Shown: positions 1 to 10,058, counted from the first letter of the stretch. The stretch: DNA of 49,457 bases from an uncultured Prevotellaceae bacterium (GCA_902762565.1 CACWOS010000017.1:1-49457), one strand, 5' to 3'. Numbers and translations: made by a program. The notes: generated by a model from the letters alone, not told the origin.

Positions 1-31
1 AAGGTAAGTGAAAATTCTGACATGGCAAAAT

Positions 32-56
32 CCTGGGCAACTTTTTGTTGCTCAGG
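32..56. terminator. Stem-loop before hflX
   Basis: A 10-bp stem (CCTGGGCAAC / GTTGCTCAGG, one G-T wobble) encloses a loop of five T. No T-run follows on the + strand. It may be the terminator of a gene left of the window or an element in the hflX leader. The hairpin is seen; its role is inferred. Confidence 0.4.
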
Positions 57-103
57 CACTTATAAATAATGTTAAACTATAGTGTTGCGGAATTAAGGAA
101 AAT

Positions 104-1435
104 ATGAAAGAATTTGTTATCTCTGAGGTGAAAGCTGAGACTGCTGTGCTCGTAGGATTGATTACGCAACAGCAGGACGAGGCGAAGACAAAAGAATATC
201 TCGATGAGTTGGAGTTCCTGGCCGATACTGCTGGAGCCGTTACAGTGAAACGGTTCACGCAGAAAGTTCAGGGACCTAGTCAGGTGACATATGTTGGTAA
301 GGGTAAACTCGAAGAAATTAAACTATATATTAAACAGCAAGAAGACGCTTATGATGAGTGGATGGACGCTCATCGAGGGTTCGACGGTTCTGTGGTAATG
401 ACTGGAGACGAGGATTGCCCGCAGCCCGTTGGTATGGTAATCTTTGATGATGAACTTAGCGCCAAGCAGATTCGTAATATCGAGAATGAGCTAAAAGTGA
501 AGATTCTTGATCGTACATCATTGATTCTCGATATCTTTGCCATGCGCGCTCAGACCGCTGAGGCTAAGACTCAGGTAGAGTTGGCACAGTATCGCTATAT
601 GTTACCCCGTCTGCAACGCCTGTGGACCCACTTGGAACGCCAAGGTGGCGGCTCTGGCTCTGGTGGCGGGAAGGGCTCTGTGGGACTTCGTGGCCCTGGT
701 GAAACCCAGTTGGAGATGGACCAGCGTATCATCCGCCAGCGTATCTCATTGTTGAAGGAACGTCTGGTGGAAATTGACAAACAGAAGACCACCCAGCGCA
801 AGAATCGTGGTCGCTTGATTCGTGTGGCACTGGTGGGTTATACTAATGTGGGCAAATCGACGATGATGAATCTGTTGGCGAAAAGTGATGTTTTTGCCGA
901 AAACAAACTCTTTGCCACACTCGATACCACCGTACGCAAGATGACCATCGATAATCTGCCCTTCCTGTTGGCTGATACTGTTGGTTTCATCCGTAAACTG
1001 CCTTCCGATCTTGTAGAGAGCTTCAAGTCGACGCTTGACGAGGTCCGCGAGGCCGATTTGTTAGTACATGTGGTTGACATCTCGCATCCCGACTTTGAGG
1101 AGCAGATTCAGGTGGTGGAGAAGACGTTGGGCGATCTGGGTTGTGCCGACAAACCGTCGATGATCGTGTTTAACAAGATTGATGCTTACACATGGACACC
1201 GCAGGACGCCGATGACTTGACAGAACCTACACGTGAAAACATCTCGCTTGACGAACTCAAACGTACGTGGATGGCGAAGATGCAGGGTGACTGCCTCTTC
1301 ATTTCTGCCCGTCAGAAGGAAAATATCGACGAACTCCGCGAAGTACTTTATAAGAAGGTGCGTGAGTTGCATGTGCAAAAATATCCGTATAACGACTTTT
1401 TATATACTATAGAAGAAAACGAACCAATACAATAA
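104..1435 (+). CDS. hflX: GTPase HflX
   Basis: Ribosome-associated GTPase of the HflX/Obg-HflX family, which in other bacteria binds the 50S subunit and rescues or splits stalled ribosomes. An N-terminal HflX domain covers roughly residues 1-180. A glycine-rich linker (GGGSGSGGG) leads into the family hallmark GPGETQLE. The G domain then shows G1 GYTNVGKST near residue 245, G3 DTVGF and G4 NKID. At 443 residues it is slightly longer than usual, with an acidic insertion after NKID. The only weak promoter-like match upstream is TAGTGTTG at 80-87. The DUF4954 gene starts 6 bp after the stop, so the two are probably co-transcribed. Confidence 0.96.
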   Translation: MKEFVISEVKAETAVLVGLITQQQDEAKTKEYLDELEFLADTAGAVTVKRFTQKVQGPSQVTYVGKGKLEEIKLYIKQQEDAYDEWMDAHRGFDGSVVMTGDEDCPQPVGMVIFDDELSAKQIRNIENELKVKILDRTSLILDIFAMRAQTAEAKTQVELAQYRYMLPRLQRLWTHLERQGGGSGSGGGKGSVGLRGPGETQLEMDQRIIRQRISLLKERLVEIDKQKTTQRKNRGRLIRVALVGYTNVGKSTMMNLLAKSDVFAENKLFATLDTTVRKMTIDNLPFLLADTVGFIRKLPSDLVESFKSTLDEVREADLLVHVVDISHPDFEEQIQVVEKTLGDLGCADKPSMIVFNKIDAYTWTPQDADDLTEPTRENISLDELKRTWMAKMQGDCLFISARQKENIDELREVLYKKVRELHVQKYPYNDFLYTIEENEPIQ

Positions 1436-1441
1436 TGATTT

Positions 1442-3295
1442 ATGAGAGACTACAGATTTTTAAAAGATGACGAGATTCGAGTACTAGAAAACAATAGCTG
1501 TTGGGCTGAGGACTGGCAGCGTGTACAGGTTGCAGAGGAGTTTTCTCCCTATAACTTCCACCGTGTCATTTTCTATGGCGACATCCGATTGGGTGTCTTC
1601 GAGAAACAGGTAGAAGTGTCGAAAGGCTTCGTCAAGCATTCCGGTATCAACGACACCACCCTGCGTAATGTCACCGTGGGCGACAACTGCCTGATAGAGA
1701 AGATTGGTAACTTTATCAACAATTATACCATTGGCAACGACTGTTATATCTCGAATGTTTCGACCATGGAGACGACTGACGGCGCAACTTTCGGCGAGGG
1801 TCACATGGTCAGCGTGCTTAACGAGATGGGCGACGGCAATGTGATGCTGTTCCACGACCTGAACTCACAGTTGGCAGCCTTCATGGTCAAGCACTTCAAC
1901 GATAAGCAGCTGAAGGATAACATCATCCGACTTATTAATGAGGAGATTCGTTTCTCGCAGCCTGAGCGTGGTACGTTGGGCAATGGCGTGAAAATCATCA
2001 ATTCGAAGGAGATTACGAATACGGTGGTGAAGGACGATTGCGAAATCAATGGTGCCGCACGCCTCTCCGACTGTACCATTCTCTCTCAGAAAGATGCTTC
2101 CGTCTATATCGGTACGGGCGTCATCTGTGAGAACTCCATCATCTCGAACGGTTGTTCGATTACGAACTCCGTGAAGATGCAGGACTGCTTTGTAGGTGAG
2201 GCTTGCCAGATTACCAATGGCTTTACCGCTGAGGCCAGCGTGTTCTTTGCCAACTCGTTTATGGCCAATGGCGAGGCATGTGCTGCTTTCTGCGGACCCT
2301 TCTCGGCCAGCCATCACAAGAGTTCGTTGCTCATTGGTGGTGAGTTCTCGTTCTACAATGCCGGTTCGAACACTAACTTCTCGAACCATGCTTATAAGAT
2401 GGGACCATTGCATTACGGAGTGTTGGAACGCGGTTCGAAGACGGCTTCGGGTGCCTACGTGCTGATGCCGGCTAAGATTGGTGCCTTCAGCGTCTGCTTC
2501 GGTAAACTGATGAACCATCCCGACATGCGCTGTCTGCCCTTTGCCTACCTGATGGCATACGGCGAGACCATGTACATCGTGCCAGGTCGCAACATCACGA
2601 CTGTCGGCCTGTACCGTGATATCAAGAAGTGGCCGAAGCGCGACAAACGTGCTGCCTCGTGCCGCAAGAGTGTCATCAACTTCGACTGGCTCTCGCCGTT
2701 TACCGTTGGTGAAATCGTGCAGGGTAAGAAGATTCTGGAGAACCTGCGTCAGGCCGGTGGAAATAATGTGTCGAGCTACAACTTCCAGGAATATATCATC
2801 AATGCCTCGTCGCTGAAGAAAGGAATTAAGTATTACGACATCGCCCTGCGTATCTATATGGGCGCCGTGCTGAAGCGTGCCGTCAAGGGCGGATGGTTGG
2901 GTGAACCAGAAAGTACCGTTGGCGAAGGTGATTGGATTGACCTTAGTGGACTGCTGTTGCCCGCTAGCGAGGAACAACGCCTTATTGACGATATCAAGAG
3001 CGGCTCGGTGGAGAGCATCCACGATGTCCTGCAGCGTTTCTACGAAATCGATGCGAACTATCGTAAATATCAGTGGGCATGGACCTACAAACTCATCCTC
3101 GACTATTATGGCGTCGACGAACTGACTGAGCCGACGATGCAGCGCATTCGCGAGGATTACGTGAAGGCTCGTCGTGCATGGATTGCCGAAATTCGCAAGG
3201 ATGCCCAGAAGGAGTTCGATATGGGCGACGTAGAACAGGAGGTTTACGACGACTTTATTTCAAAACTTGATCACGAAATAGATTATGAAGATTAA
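1442..3295 (+). CDS. DUF4954 family protein (beta-helix)
   Basis: Cytoplasmic protein of 617 residues that fits the Bacteroidota DUF4954 family. No signal peptide is visible. Much of the first half (about residues 70-330) is made of short hexapeptide-like turns rich in I/V, N, G and C (for example NCLIEKIGNF, CSITNSVKMQD). This suggests a left-handed beta-helix like that of sugar-nucleotide acyl- or nucleotidyltransferases. The C-terminal third is helical and charged. No catalytic residue can be assigned from reading alone. It lies 6 bp after hflX and overlaps the start of the next gene by 11 bp, so translational coupling is likely. The substrate is unknown. Confidence 0.85.
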   Translation: MRDYRFLKDDEIRVLENNSCWAEDWQRVQVAEEFSPYNFHRVIFYGDIRLGVFEKQVEVSKGFVKHSGINDTTLRNVTVGDNCLIEKIGNFINNYTIGNDCYISNVSTMETTDGATFGEGHMVSVLNEMGDGNVMLFHDLNSQLAAFMVKHFNDKQLKDNIIRLINEEIRFSQPERGTLGNGVKIINSKEITNTVVKDDCEINGAARLSDCTILSQKDASVYIGTGVICENSIISNGCSITNSVKMQDCFVGEACQITNGFTAEASVFFANSFMANGEACAAFCGPFSASHHKSSLLIGGEFSFYNAGSNTNFSNHAYKMGPLHYGVLERGSKTASGAYVLMPAKIGAFSVCFGKLMNHPDMRCLPFAYLMAYGETMYIVPGRNITTVGLYRDIKKWPKRDKRAASCRKSVINFDWLSPFTVGEIVQGKKILENLRQAGGNNVSSYNFQEYIINASSLKKGIKYYDIALRIYMGAVLKRAVKGGWLGEPESTVGEGDWIDLSGLLLPASEEQRLIDDIKSGSVESIHDVLQRFYEIDANYRKYQWAWTYKLILDYYGVDELTEPTMQRIREDYVKARRAWIAEIRKDAQKEFDMGDVEQEVYDDFISKLDHEIDYED

Positions 3296-6206
3296 ATGCT
3301 GTTGGCTATTAGCTATTGGCTGTTTACTTTTATTGTCTGCTTGTAGCAAGTACAAGTACGAAGAGGTAGATGGTGACCTTTCGAAGACACGTATCTATAC
3401 CCTTGAGAATGGTCTGAAGGTATATCTTTCCGTTAACGAAGAGAAGCCTCGCCTGAATGCTTTCATTGCCGTTCGTACCGGTTCGAAGAACGACCCTGCT
3501 GAGACGACAGGTTTGGCGCACTATTTGGAGCACCTGATGTTCAAGGGCACGGGCAAGTTCGGTGTGACCGACTCATTGAAGGAGGCACCGTTGCTGGCAG
3601 ATATCGAGGCCCGTTACGAAAAGTATCGCACGCTGACCGATCCTGCCGAGCGTCGTCAGGCTTACCATGAGATTGATTCCGTCTCGCAGTTAGCAGCCAA
3701 ATACTTTATTCCAAACGAGTACGACAAGTTGATGTCGGCTATAGGTGCCGAGGGTTCCAATGCCTTTACAGATTATGATGTCACTTGTTATGTTGAGGAT
3801 ATTCCCAACAACGAGATTGAGAACTGGGCCAAGATTCAAGCCGAGCGTTTCCAGCATATGGTTATCCGTGGTTTCCACACTGAGTTGGAGGCTGTTTATG
3901 AGGAATATAATATTGGCCTTAGTAACGACATGCGTAAACAGTTGGCTGCTTTGATGGGCAAGCTGTTCCCGAATCATCCATATGGCCTACAGACAACAAT
4001 AGGTACGCAGGAACATCTGAAGAACCCCTCAATTACTAATATCAAGAACTACTTCAATAAGTGGTATCGCCCCAACAATGTTGCTATTTGTATGGCAGGC
4101 GATTTTGATCCTGACGAGGTCATAGCCATTATTGACAAGTATTTTGGTCAGTGGAAGCCAGGTGATGACGTCAAACAGCCAGAATTCCCCGCCTTGCCCG
4201 AAATCAGCGCGCCGCAGGATACAACAGTCGTTGGACCTGAGGCTGAGAGCCTGTGGTTAGGTTGGCGCTTCGAAAAAGGCGCCTCGTTACAGAGCGATAC
4301 ATTGACCGTTATCAACCAGATGCTGAGCAACGGTACGGCAGGCTTGCTCGATCTCGATATCAATCAGCAGATGAAGATGCTTGATTCACGTAGTGGATCC
4401 TTTTTGCTGCAAGACCATTCCGTGATGATAGTCTCTGGTAATCCCCGTGAAGGACAGACCCTCGATGAGGTACGCCAGCTCCTGCTTGCCGAGATAGAGA
4501 AGCTGAAGAAAGGCGAGTTTAGCGATGACCTGTTGCCCTCTGTCATCAACAATATGAAATTGCAGTATTATAACGAGCTCGAGAACAACGAGGATCGTGT
4601 CTATCTCTATGTTGACGCCTTCATTAATGGCACACCGTGGGAGCAGGTGGTTAAGAAACAAGAGCGTATCGAAGGCATTACGAAGCAGCAAATCATGGAC
4701 TTTGCCTGTCGTCATTTTAACGACAGCTATGCGGCTGTTTATAAGCGTCAGGGTGTCGACCCCAATCAGAAGAAGATTGACAAACCTCAGATTACGCCTA
4801 TTCCAACCAACCGCGATACGGTAAGCCAGTTTGTACAGGATATTCAGAAGTCTGAGGTGAAGCCCATCGAACCCAAGTTCGTTGACTTCCAGCGCGACCT
4901 GACCTTTGGCGATGTAAAGGTAGGGGAAAAAGATGCCGTTACGCTACCTTACATCTATGTCCAGAACGTGGAGAACGGTCGTTTCACCCTCTCGTTCCGC
5001 TACGACTTTGGCGAGGAGTCTGAACTGAAGTATGTCTACGCTGCCGAGTATCTCGACTATCTGGGCACCGACAAGCTCACACCTGAGCAGGTGAAACAAC
5101 AGTTCTATAAACTGGCCTGCAACTACAGCATTTCTGTCGCAGCCCGCAGCATCACTGTGTCGCTCAATGGTCTTGGCGAGAATATGGCCCAAGCCCTTGA
5201 ACTACTCGAAAACGTGTTGCAGCATGCCAAGGTCGACAACGAAGCTTGGCAGCAGTATATTGCCGTACGTGAAAAACAACGTGCCGACAACAAACTCAAC
5301 CAGCGGTATAATTTTGCCTATCTGTCACGCTACGGCCAGTATGGTCCCTATAATTCCTATCGCAATGCGTTGACAGCTCAACAGTTACAGGCTATCAATC
5401 CTCAGGAGTTGCTCGACCTGCTGAAGCAGTTGAGTCAGTATCAGCATAGCGTACTCTACTATGGTCCTGCTACTGAGCAGCAGCTCTGCGAGGTCGTCAA
5501 AGCCCAGCATGTTGTGCCCGCTGCGTTGAAGGCTGTACCCGAGGGCAAACACTACACCCTGCAGGCCACGCCACAGAGCGAAGTGTTGCTGGCGCCTTAC
5601 GATGCCAAGAACATCTACATGCAGATGTACTATATTGACGACTACAAGTGCAACCCTGATGAGGCTGCTGTTAAGGAGGTCTTCAACGAGTACTATGGTG
5701 CCTCGATGGCTAGCATCGTTTTCCAGGAAATGAGAGAGAGCCGCGGTTTGGCTTATAATGCTTACGCAGGCTACTTCGATCCTGACTTTAAGGACGAGAA
5801 GGAGATGGCCTTGGTACATATTATCACGCAGAACGACAAGATGATGGACTGTGTACACCAGTTCCTCAACATTCTTGACACCATTCCCCAGAGCGAGGCA
5901 TCGTTCAAGATTGCCAAAGAGGCCGTCACCAAGCGTATTGCCAGCACGCGCACAACCAAGTACGGACTGATTACGAAGTGGCTGTGGGCCAAACAACGTG
6001 GCATCGATTACGATGAGAACGAACGTATCTACAAGGCCTTGCCTGGTACGACACTCGACGACATCGTGAAGTTCGAGCAGGCGCGTATGGCCCACAAGAC
6101 ATGGCGCTATGTCATCCTTGGTAACGAGCGCGACCTCAATATCAAGGCACTCGAACAGATTGCTCCTATCCGTCGTCTCACGACAGAGGAAATTTTTGGA
6201 TATTGA
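3285..6206 (+). CDS. M16 family zinc metallopeptidase, lipoprotein
   Basis: Pitrilysin/insulinase-type protease of 973 residues with two M16 halves. The N-terminus is a lipoprotein signal with lipobox LSAC (Cys20), so it is probably anchored in the periplasm or outer membrane. The inverted zinc motif HxxEH is present as HYLEH (His79, Glu82, His83), and a distal acidic cluster (EAVYEEYN) near residue 200 can supply the third ligand. The C-terminal half (from about residue 550) lacks HxxEH, as expected for the inactive M16 domain. The signal-peptide codons are built from a heptamer repeat (3298-3325). The start overlaps the DUF4954 stop by 11 bp. Confidence 0.93.
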   Translation: MKIKCCWLLAIGCLLLLSACSKYKYEEVDGDLSKTRIYTLENGLKVYLSVNEEKPRLNAFIAVRTGSKNDPAETTGLAHYLEHLMFKGTGKFGVTDSLKEAPLLADIEARYEKYRTLTDPAERRQAYHEIDSVSQLAAKYFIPNEYDKLMSAIGAEGSNAFTDYDVTCYVEDIPNNEIENWAKIQAERFQHMVIRGFHTELEAVYEEYNIGLSNDMRKQLAALMGKLFPNHPYGLQTTIGTQEHLKNPSITNIKNYFNKWYRPNNVAICMAGDFDPDEVIAIIDKYFGQWKPGDDVKQPEFPALPEISAPQDTTVVGPEAESLWLGWRFEKGASLQSDTLTVINQMLSNGTAGLLDLDINQQMKMLDSRSGSFLLQDHSVMIVSGNPREGQTLDEVRQLLLAEIEKLKKGEFSDDLLPSVINNMKLQYYNELENNEDRVYLYVDAFINGTPWEQVVKKQERIEGITKQQIMDFACRHFNDSYAAVYKRQGVDPNQKKIDKPQITPIPTNRDTVSQFVQDIQKSEVKPIEPKFVDFQRDLTFGDVKVGEKDAVTLPYIYVQNVENGRFTLSFRYDFGEESELKYVYAAEYLDYLGTDKLTPEQVKQQFYKLACNYSISVAARSITVSLNGLGENMAQALELLENVLQHAKVDNEAWQQYIAVREKQRADNKLNQRYNFAYLSRYGQYGPYNSYRNALTAQQLQAINPQELLDLLKQLSQYQHSVLYYGPATEQQLCEVVKAQHVVPAALKAVPEGKHYTLQATPQSEVLLAPYDAKNIYMQMYYIDDYKCNPDEAAVKEVFNEYYGASMASIVFQEMRESRGLAYNAYAGYFDPDFKDEKEMALVHIITQNDKMMDCVHQFLNILDTIPQSEASFKIAKEAVTKRIASTRTTKYGLITKWLWAKQRGIDYDENERIYKALPGTTLDDIVKFEQARMAHKTWRYVILGNERDLNIKALEQIAPIRRLTTEEIFGY
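3298..3325. repeat. Heptamer repeat in the M16 signal peptide
   Basis: Four consecutive 7-bp units, GCTGTTG GCTATTA GCTATTG GCTGTTT. They are translated as part of the hydrophobic core of the lipoprotein signal peptide. The consensus TTRGCTA is shared with the heptamers inside rsmD at 22422-22456. Confidence 0.7.
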
Positions 6207-6223
6207 TGTGATATAGCATAAAC

Positions 6224-6258
6224 AAAGCAGCGCATCCGGTATTGGGTGCGCTGCTTTT
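6224..6258. terminator. Bidirectional terminator
   Basis: Perfect 11-bp stem AAAGCAGCGCA / TGCGCTGCTTT, extendable inwards by three pairs, flanked by A-rich and T-rich sequence on both sides. It lies between the convergent M16 peptidase and symporter genes and can terminate both. Confidence 0.9.
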
Positions 6259-6278
6259 GTATTGCTTAGAATAATGCT

Positions 6279-7805
6279 TTATTTGTAGCACTCGAAAATC
6301 TTGTTGACAATGGTGCTGTCCATCTTCTTTGACAATAGGCTGACAATCCAGACAACGGGGAAACCGCCGACCATAGCAATGGCACCGCAGTTGATGGGGT
6401 TGATGGGATTGCCTGCCAGCATGTTAATTACCGTCAGTCCTACGCCCCAGATAAAGCAGGCCCATACAGATGCCGTGGTGACACCACGCCAGTAGAGACC
6501 CAACATGAAGGGAGCCAGGAAAGCACCTGCCAGCGCACCCCACGAAATGCCCATGAGCTGAGCGATGAACGTCGGGGGATTCAGTGCGATGAGCAATGAA
6601 ATGGCGATGAAGAACATAATCAATACTCGCATCACCACCACTTTACGACGCTCGATTTTCTCGGCCACGTAGTCGTCGATGCTGCCGTCTTCTACCTCGC
6701 CAGGCATCGATTTCTTGTCGCGATAGATGAGGTCAAGGGTCATCGTGCTCGATGATGTCAGCACCAGCGAAGCCAATGTTGACATTGATGCTGAGAGAAC
6801 CAACAATACCACAAGGGCTATGAGTACGTCGGGTAGGGTAATCAGCATAGCCGGAACAATAGAGTCGAAGGCTATCTTGCCAGTAGCTTCATTGATGACG
6901 GGGTCGTAGAGACGGCCGAAACCACCAAGGAAATAGCAACCGCCAGCCACGATGAAGGCAAAGATAGTTGAGATGACAGTGCCGCGCTTGATGGCTGACT
7001 CGTCAGTTATCGAGTAGAACTTTCCAACCATCTGCGGCAGGCCCATCGTTCCCAGTGACGTCAGGATAATCACGCCCAACAGTCCCCAAGGGTCAGGACC
7101 GAACCACGTTGCAAACATACCGCTACCTGCTACGGTTGAGCCATCAGCGGGGATGACGCTCAGTTTCTCGACAGCCGATGTCAGACCACCGTTGTTCACC
7201 AATACGGCAGCAATGACAGCAACAATGCCGAAAAGCATGATGATGCCTTGAATGAAATCGTTCATGGCAGTGGCCTTGTAGCCGCCCAGAATAACGTAGA
7301 CGGCAGTCAGGATAGACATGATGACGACACAGTATTCGTAAGGAATATTGAAGCCCATCTCAAAGAGTCGTGAGATGCCGCTATAGACACCGGCGGTGTA
7401 GGGGATGAGGAAAACGAAAGCGATGATAGAGGCTGCCACACGCAGACCTTGGTCACTGAAACGGGTACCGAAGAAATCCGGCATGGTGCGACTCTCTATG
7501 TGCTGGGTCATGAGCTTGGTACGCTTACCTAAGATAATCCATGCCAGCAACGAACCGATAATGGCGTTGCCAATTCCTATCCACGCGCTGGAAAGTCCGT
7601 ATTTCCAACCAAACTGTCCGGCATAGCCTACGAAGACCACTGCCGAGAAATAACTCGTTCCGAAGGCGAAGGCCGTGAGCCAAGGACCGACGGCGCGTCC
7701 GCCCAATACAAATCCATCGACGCTACTAGCCTGCTTGCGGGTGTAAAGACCCACACCTATCATGACGGCCAGGAAGATAACGGTTAAAAGTACTTTGATT
7801 AACAT
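6279..7805 (-). CDS. Sodium:solute symporter family permease
   Basis: Integral membrane protein of 508 residues with about 13 hydrophobic segments. Its pattern fits the SSS family: YTRKQASSVDGFVLGGR after the first helix, then FGTSYFSAVVFVGYAG, and a conserved LSASMSTLASLVLTSSS core in which the small and hydroxyl residues resemble the sodium site. The closest general resemblance is to PutP-like members, but the substrate cannot be read. It is the last gene of a - strand run (AI-2E permease, porin, symporter). The 69-bp spacer to the porin is almost filled by a 14-bp tandem repeat. The bidirectional terminator at 6224-6258 follows. Confidence 0.93.
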   Translation of the reverse strand: MLIKVLLTVIFLAVMIGVGLYTRKQASSVDGFVLGGRAVGPWLTAFAFGTSYFSAVVFVGYAGQFGWKYGLSSAWIGIGNAIIGSLLAWIILGKRTKLMTQHIESRTMPDFFGTRFSDQGLRVAASIIAFVFLIPYTAGVYSGISRLFEMGFNIPYEYCVVIMSILTAVYVILGGYKATAMNDFIQGIIMLFGIVAVIAAVLVNNGGLTSAVEKLSVIPADGSTVAGSGMFATWFGPDPWGLLGVIILTSLGTMGLPQMVGKFYSITDESAIKRGTVISTIFAFIVAGGCYFLGGFGRLYDPVINEATGKIAFDSIVPAMLITLPDVLIALVVLLVLSASMSTLASLVLTSSSTMTLDLIYRDKKSMPGEVEDGSIDDYVAEKIERRKVVVMRVLIMFFIAISLLIALNPPTFIAQLMGISWGALAGAFLAPFMLGLYWRGVTTASVWACFIWGVGLTVINMLAGNPINPINCGAIAMVGGFPVVWIVSLLSKKMDSTIVNKIFECYK

Positions 7806-7811
7806 TTGTCA

Positions 7812-7867
7812 ATTATCATTTAGCGTTTATCATTTAGCGTTTATCATTTAGCGTTTATCATTTAGCG
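7812..7867. repeat. Tandem 14-bp repeat (2 x 7 bp), four copies
   Basis: Units TTTATCA TTTAGCG alternate for eight heptamers (first unit ATTATCA). They occupy nearly the whole spacer between the porin stop and the symporter start. Near-perfect copies suggest recent expansion and make copy-number variation likely. Confidence 0.95.
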
Positions 7868-7874
7868 AACGCGC

Positions 7875-8945
7875 TTAGAATGCAACCTGCACCTGTCCTT
7901 GCAGCCAGTTGTAATCCTTTTGGTAATTGCTCCATGTACGGGTGTACTGCAGTTGCAGACGGCAGTTCTTGTAGAACCAGTATTGCAGACCACCAGTGGC
8001 CTGAGTCTGGTGATACTTCATCTCTGTGTTGCGGTCGAAGTAGTCAACAGAGGCAACGGCGTCAAGACCGTCAACAATAGGGATGGTTGTGGTGACGTAG
8101 CCGCCCATGCTGCCAACGCTGCCGTCCTTACCGCCCAACCACTCAGCACGAACCTTCAGTGGACGGGCTTCCTTGTACGTACCGGCAGAGTAGGGGGCAC
8201 TCTTCACTTCGGCACCCACGCTGTAGCGGTCGCGACGATAGTCGTCGCCTACCTGAATCTCAGGGTTCCATGCGGCCGTTCCGACGGCGTGTCCGCGACC
8301 CTTCTGTCCGCTGACCACGAAGCGCAATTGTTCAGAAGGCTTGTATTCCAGTTTCAGGATGACGTCCTTGTCGCTGTTGCCGTCCTTCTTGTTGATGCCC
8401 TGTCCGTTCATGACTGCCAACGTGTAGTTCAGGTGGCTGTTGAACAGTTCACCATAGATTTCCATACCGAGGTCACGACCGTAGTGCAAACCGTAGAGTG
8501 GGTCGTAGCAACCAGCATAGCATGTGACGGCCTGCGAGCAGATGTCAACCAGTTCTAGCTGTACGGGCGACAGCGGATTCTCCATTGAAAAGGCATTCTT
8601 GAATTGTCCCAGACGAACACTGAGTTCCTTGCCTTTGGTCACGCGATAGCTGGTGTAGAACTCCTGTACAACGCTGTTGAAATCGTGCATGAATAAGAAA
8701 AACCAGCGGTCAGTGATGCGAGCCTTGGCCCACAACAGCGTACGCTTCAAGTTGTAACTGCTTTGGGGGTCTTTTCTGAATGGTTCGGCTTGGTCGCTGT
8801 AGGCATATCCTGCTTGGGCATAGCCGTTGAGCGTGATGCGACTGCCCAATTCCTTCATCCAGTCAATCTCTTTCTGTTGTTTTTGTTGAGCACTGGCTGT
8901 CAGCGAGAACAGCATCATCAGGCAAATGAATCGAAATGCTTTCAT
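7875..8945 (-). CDS. Porin (phosphate-selective O/P-like outer-membrane barrel)
   Basis: Secreted 356-residue protein with a signal peptide ending near SLTASAQ. The body has alternating amphipathic beta-strands and a C-terminal phenylalanine (…QVQVAF), typical of outer-membrane barrels inserted by BamA. Features such as NGYAQAGYAYSDQ near the start and RLGQFKNAFSMENPLSP resemble the Bacteroidota porin family annotated as phosphate-selective porin O/P. Substrate selectivity is unknown. It lies 22 bp after the AI-2E permease gene and upstream of the symporter, so outer- and inner-membrane steps for one solute may be co-expressed. That link is inferred. Confidence 0.85.
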   Translation of the reverse strand: MKAFRFICLMMLFSLTASAQQKQQKEIDWMKELGSRITLNGYAQAGYAYSDQAEPFRKDPQSSYNLKRTLLWAKARITDRWFFLFMHDFNSVVQEFYTSYRVTKGKELSVRLGQFKNAFSMENPLSPVQLELVDICSQAVTCYAGCYDPLYGLHYGRDLGMEIYGELFNSHLNYTLAVMNGQGINKKDGNSDKDVILKLEYKPSEQLRFVVSGQKGRGHAVGTAAWNPEIQVGDDYRRDRYSVGAEVKSAPYSAGTYKEARPLKVRAEWLGGKDGSVGSMGGYVTTTIPIVDGLDAVASVDYFDRNTEMKYHQTQATGGLQYWFYKNCRLQLQYTRTWSNYQKDYNWLQGQVQVAF

Positions 8946-8967
8946 TTTTAAGTTAATGGTTTAATTG

Positions 8968-10050
8968 TTATTGTGAATTGTTTTTTTTGACGATGTATTT
9001 CTGATAATATGTTATCAGCAATGTGGTCATGGGCAACGCGATAATCATGCCCAGAATTCCTAACAGCGACCCCCAGATACTGAGAGACAGCAGGATGATG
9101 GCCGAGTTGAGTCCAGTAACGTGACCCATGATTCTCGGGGTGAGGATGGTGTCTTGGATAATCTGAACCACGGCGAACACGATGAGTGCGGCCAGCATGA
9201 TCATCCAGAAACTTTCACCTGTATCTGCGGCTTTGACCACAGCCAGCAGAATGGTTGGAATGAAGCCGAGCAGTTGCAGGTAAGGAACCATATTCAGCAG
9301 TCCTATAAACATGCCCAAGCCAATGGCCATTGGGAAGTCAATAATCAGAAATCCGATGCTGAACAGCACTCCCACACAAAAAGCCACCATGCCCTGACCG
9401 CGGAAATAGAGGTTCATGCCTTGTTCTATGTCACCAACCAGTTGTAAGGTGAATTTGCGGTAACGCTCAGGCAGCAGGTCAACCCAGCCTTGTGAAATCT
9501 TCTCGTAGTCTAATAAAATAAATAAGGTATAGAGCAATACCATCGTAATCGTGAAGACACTCGACAGTACGTTGACCGACTGAACGATGACATCCCACAA
9601 CTTCGGCAATGTCTGTTTGATGGCTTCTAGGAAACCGTCCTGCGTGACAATGGTCTTGATGTCCTCGGTCGACAGATTATCGTGAATGTAGTCGGCTACC
9701 AGATTCGGAATATTGCTCATGGTCTCGTCGTTGCTGACATAGGCTAGCAGCAGGTCTTTTACGCGTAGACTCTCTTCTATCATGGGAGGTATCATCACCC
9801 AGCCCAGACCAGTCAGTATGAGTCCCACGGTCAAGAACGTACACAGAATTCCCAATATACGAAACTTCATGCGGCAACGATACTGGAAGAACTTAACCAG
9901 TGGGAACAGAATGTACGAAATGAGCCAAGCCAGGAAGAAAGGCAGCAGAACGCTACTCAGTCTGTTGAGTAGCATGACGATGCCAACGACGATGATGACA
10001 GCCATGATGCTGCGGATAAAACTGTCGAAAGTTATCTTCTTTTGCTCCAT
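8968..10050 (-). CDS. AI-2E family transporter (YdiK/PerM-like permease)
   Basis: Inner-membrane protein of 360 residues with about eight hydrophobic segments in the order usual for this family. N-terminal helices include AVIIVVGIVMLLNRLSSVL. A soluble central loop follows, then the conserved stretch GLLNMVPYLQLLGFIPTILL and the tail MIIALPMTTLLITYY. Family members export varied substrates, so the AI-2 name is only a label. Its promoter element TAATTTTG ends 8 nt before the start codon, predicting an almost leaderless mRNA. The start is supported by that promoter position. Confidence 0.93.
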   Translation of the reverse strand: MEQKKITFDSFIRSIMAVIIVVGIVMLLNRLSSVLLPFFLAWLISYILFPLVKFFQYRCRMKFRILGILCTFLTVGLILTGLGWVMIPPMIEESLRVKDLLLAYVSNDETMSNIPNLVADYIHDNLSTEDIKTIVTQDGFLEAIKQTLPKLWDVIVQSVNVLSSVFTITMVLLYTLFILLDYEKISQGWVDLLPERYRKFTLQLVGDIEQGMNLYFRGQGMVAFCVGVLFSIGFLIIDFPMAIGLGMFIGLLNMVPYLQLLGFIPTILLAVVKAADTGESFWMIMLAALIVFAVVQIIQDTILTPRIMGHVTGLNSAIILLSLSIWGSLLGILGMIIALPMTTLLITYYQKYIVKKNNSQ

Positions 10051-10058
10051 AACGGCTG

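Noticed and set aside
1865-3022. Long open frame (385 codons) antisense to the DUF4954 gene
   Set aside because: No family resemblance and no promoter. The sense frame has a full-length recognisable product; codon bias on the sense strand explains the antisense opening.
5385-6095. Antisense open frame (236 codons) inside the M16 peptidase gene
   Set aside because: Composition follows the codon structure of the peptidase gene; no start signals or domains.
8946-8990. A further heptamer tract between the porin and the AI-2E permease gene
   Set aside because: Units are too degenerate and overlap the permease stop codon region; periodicity not convincing by eye.
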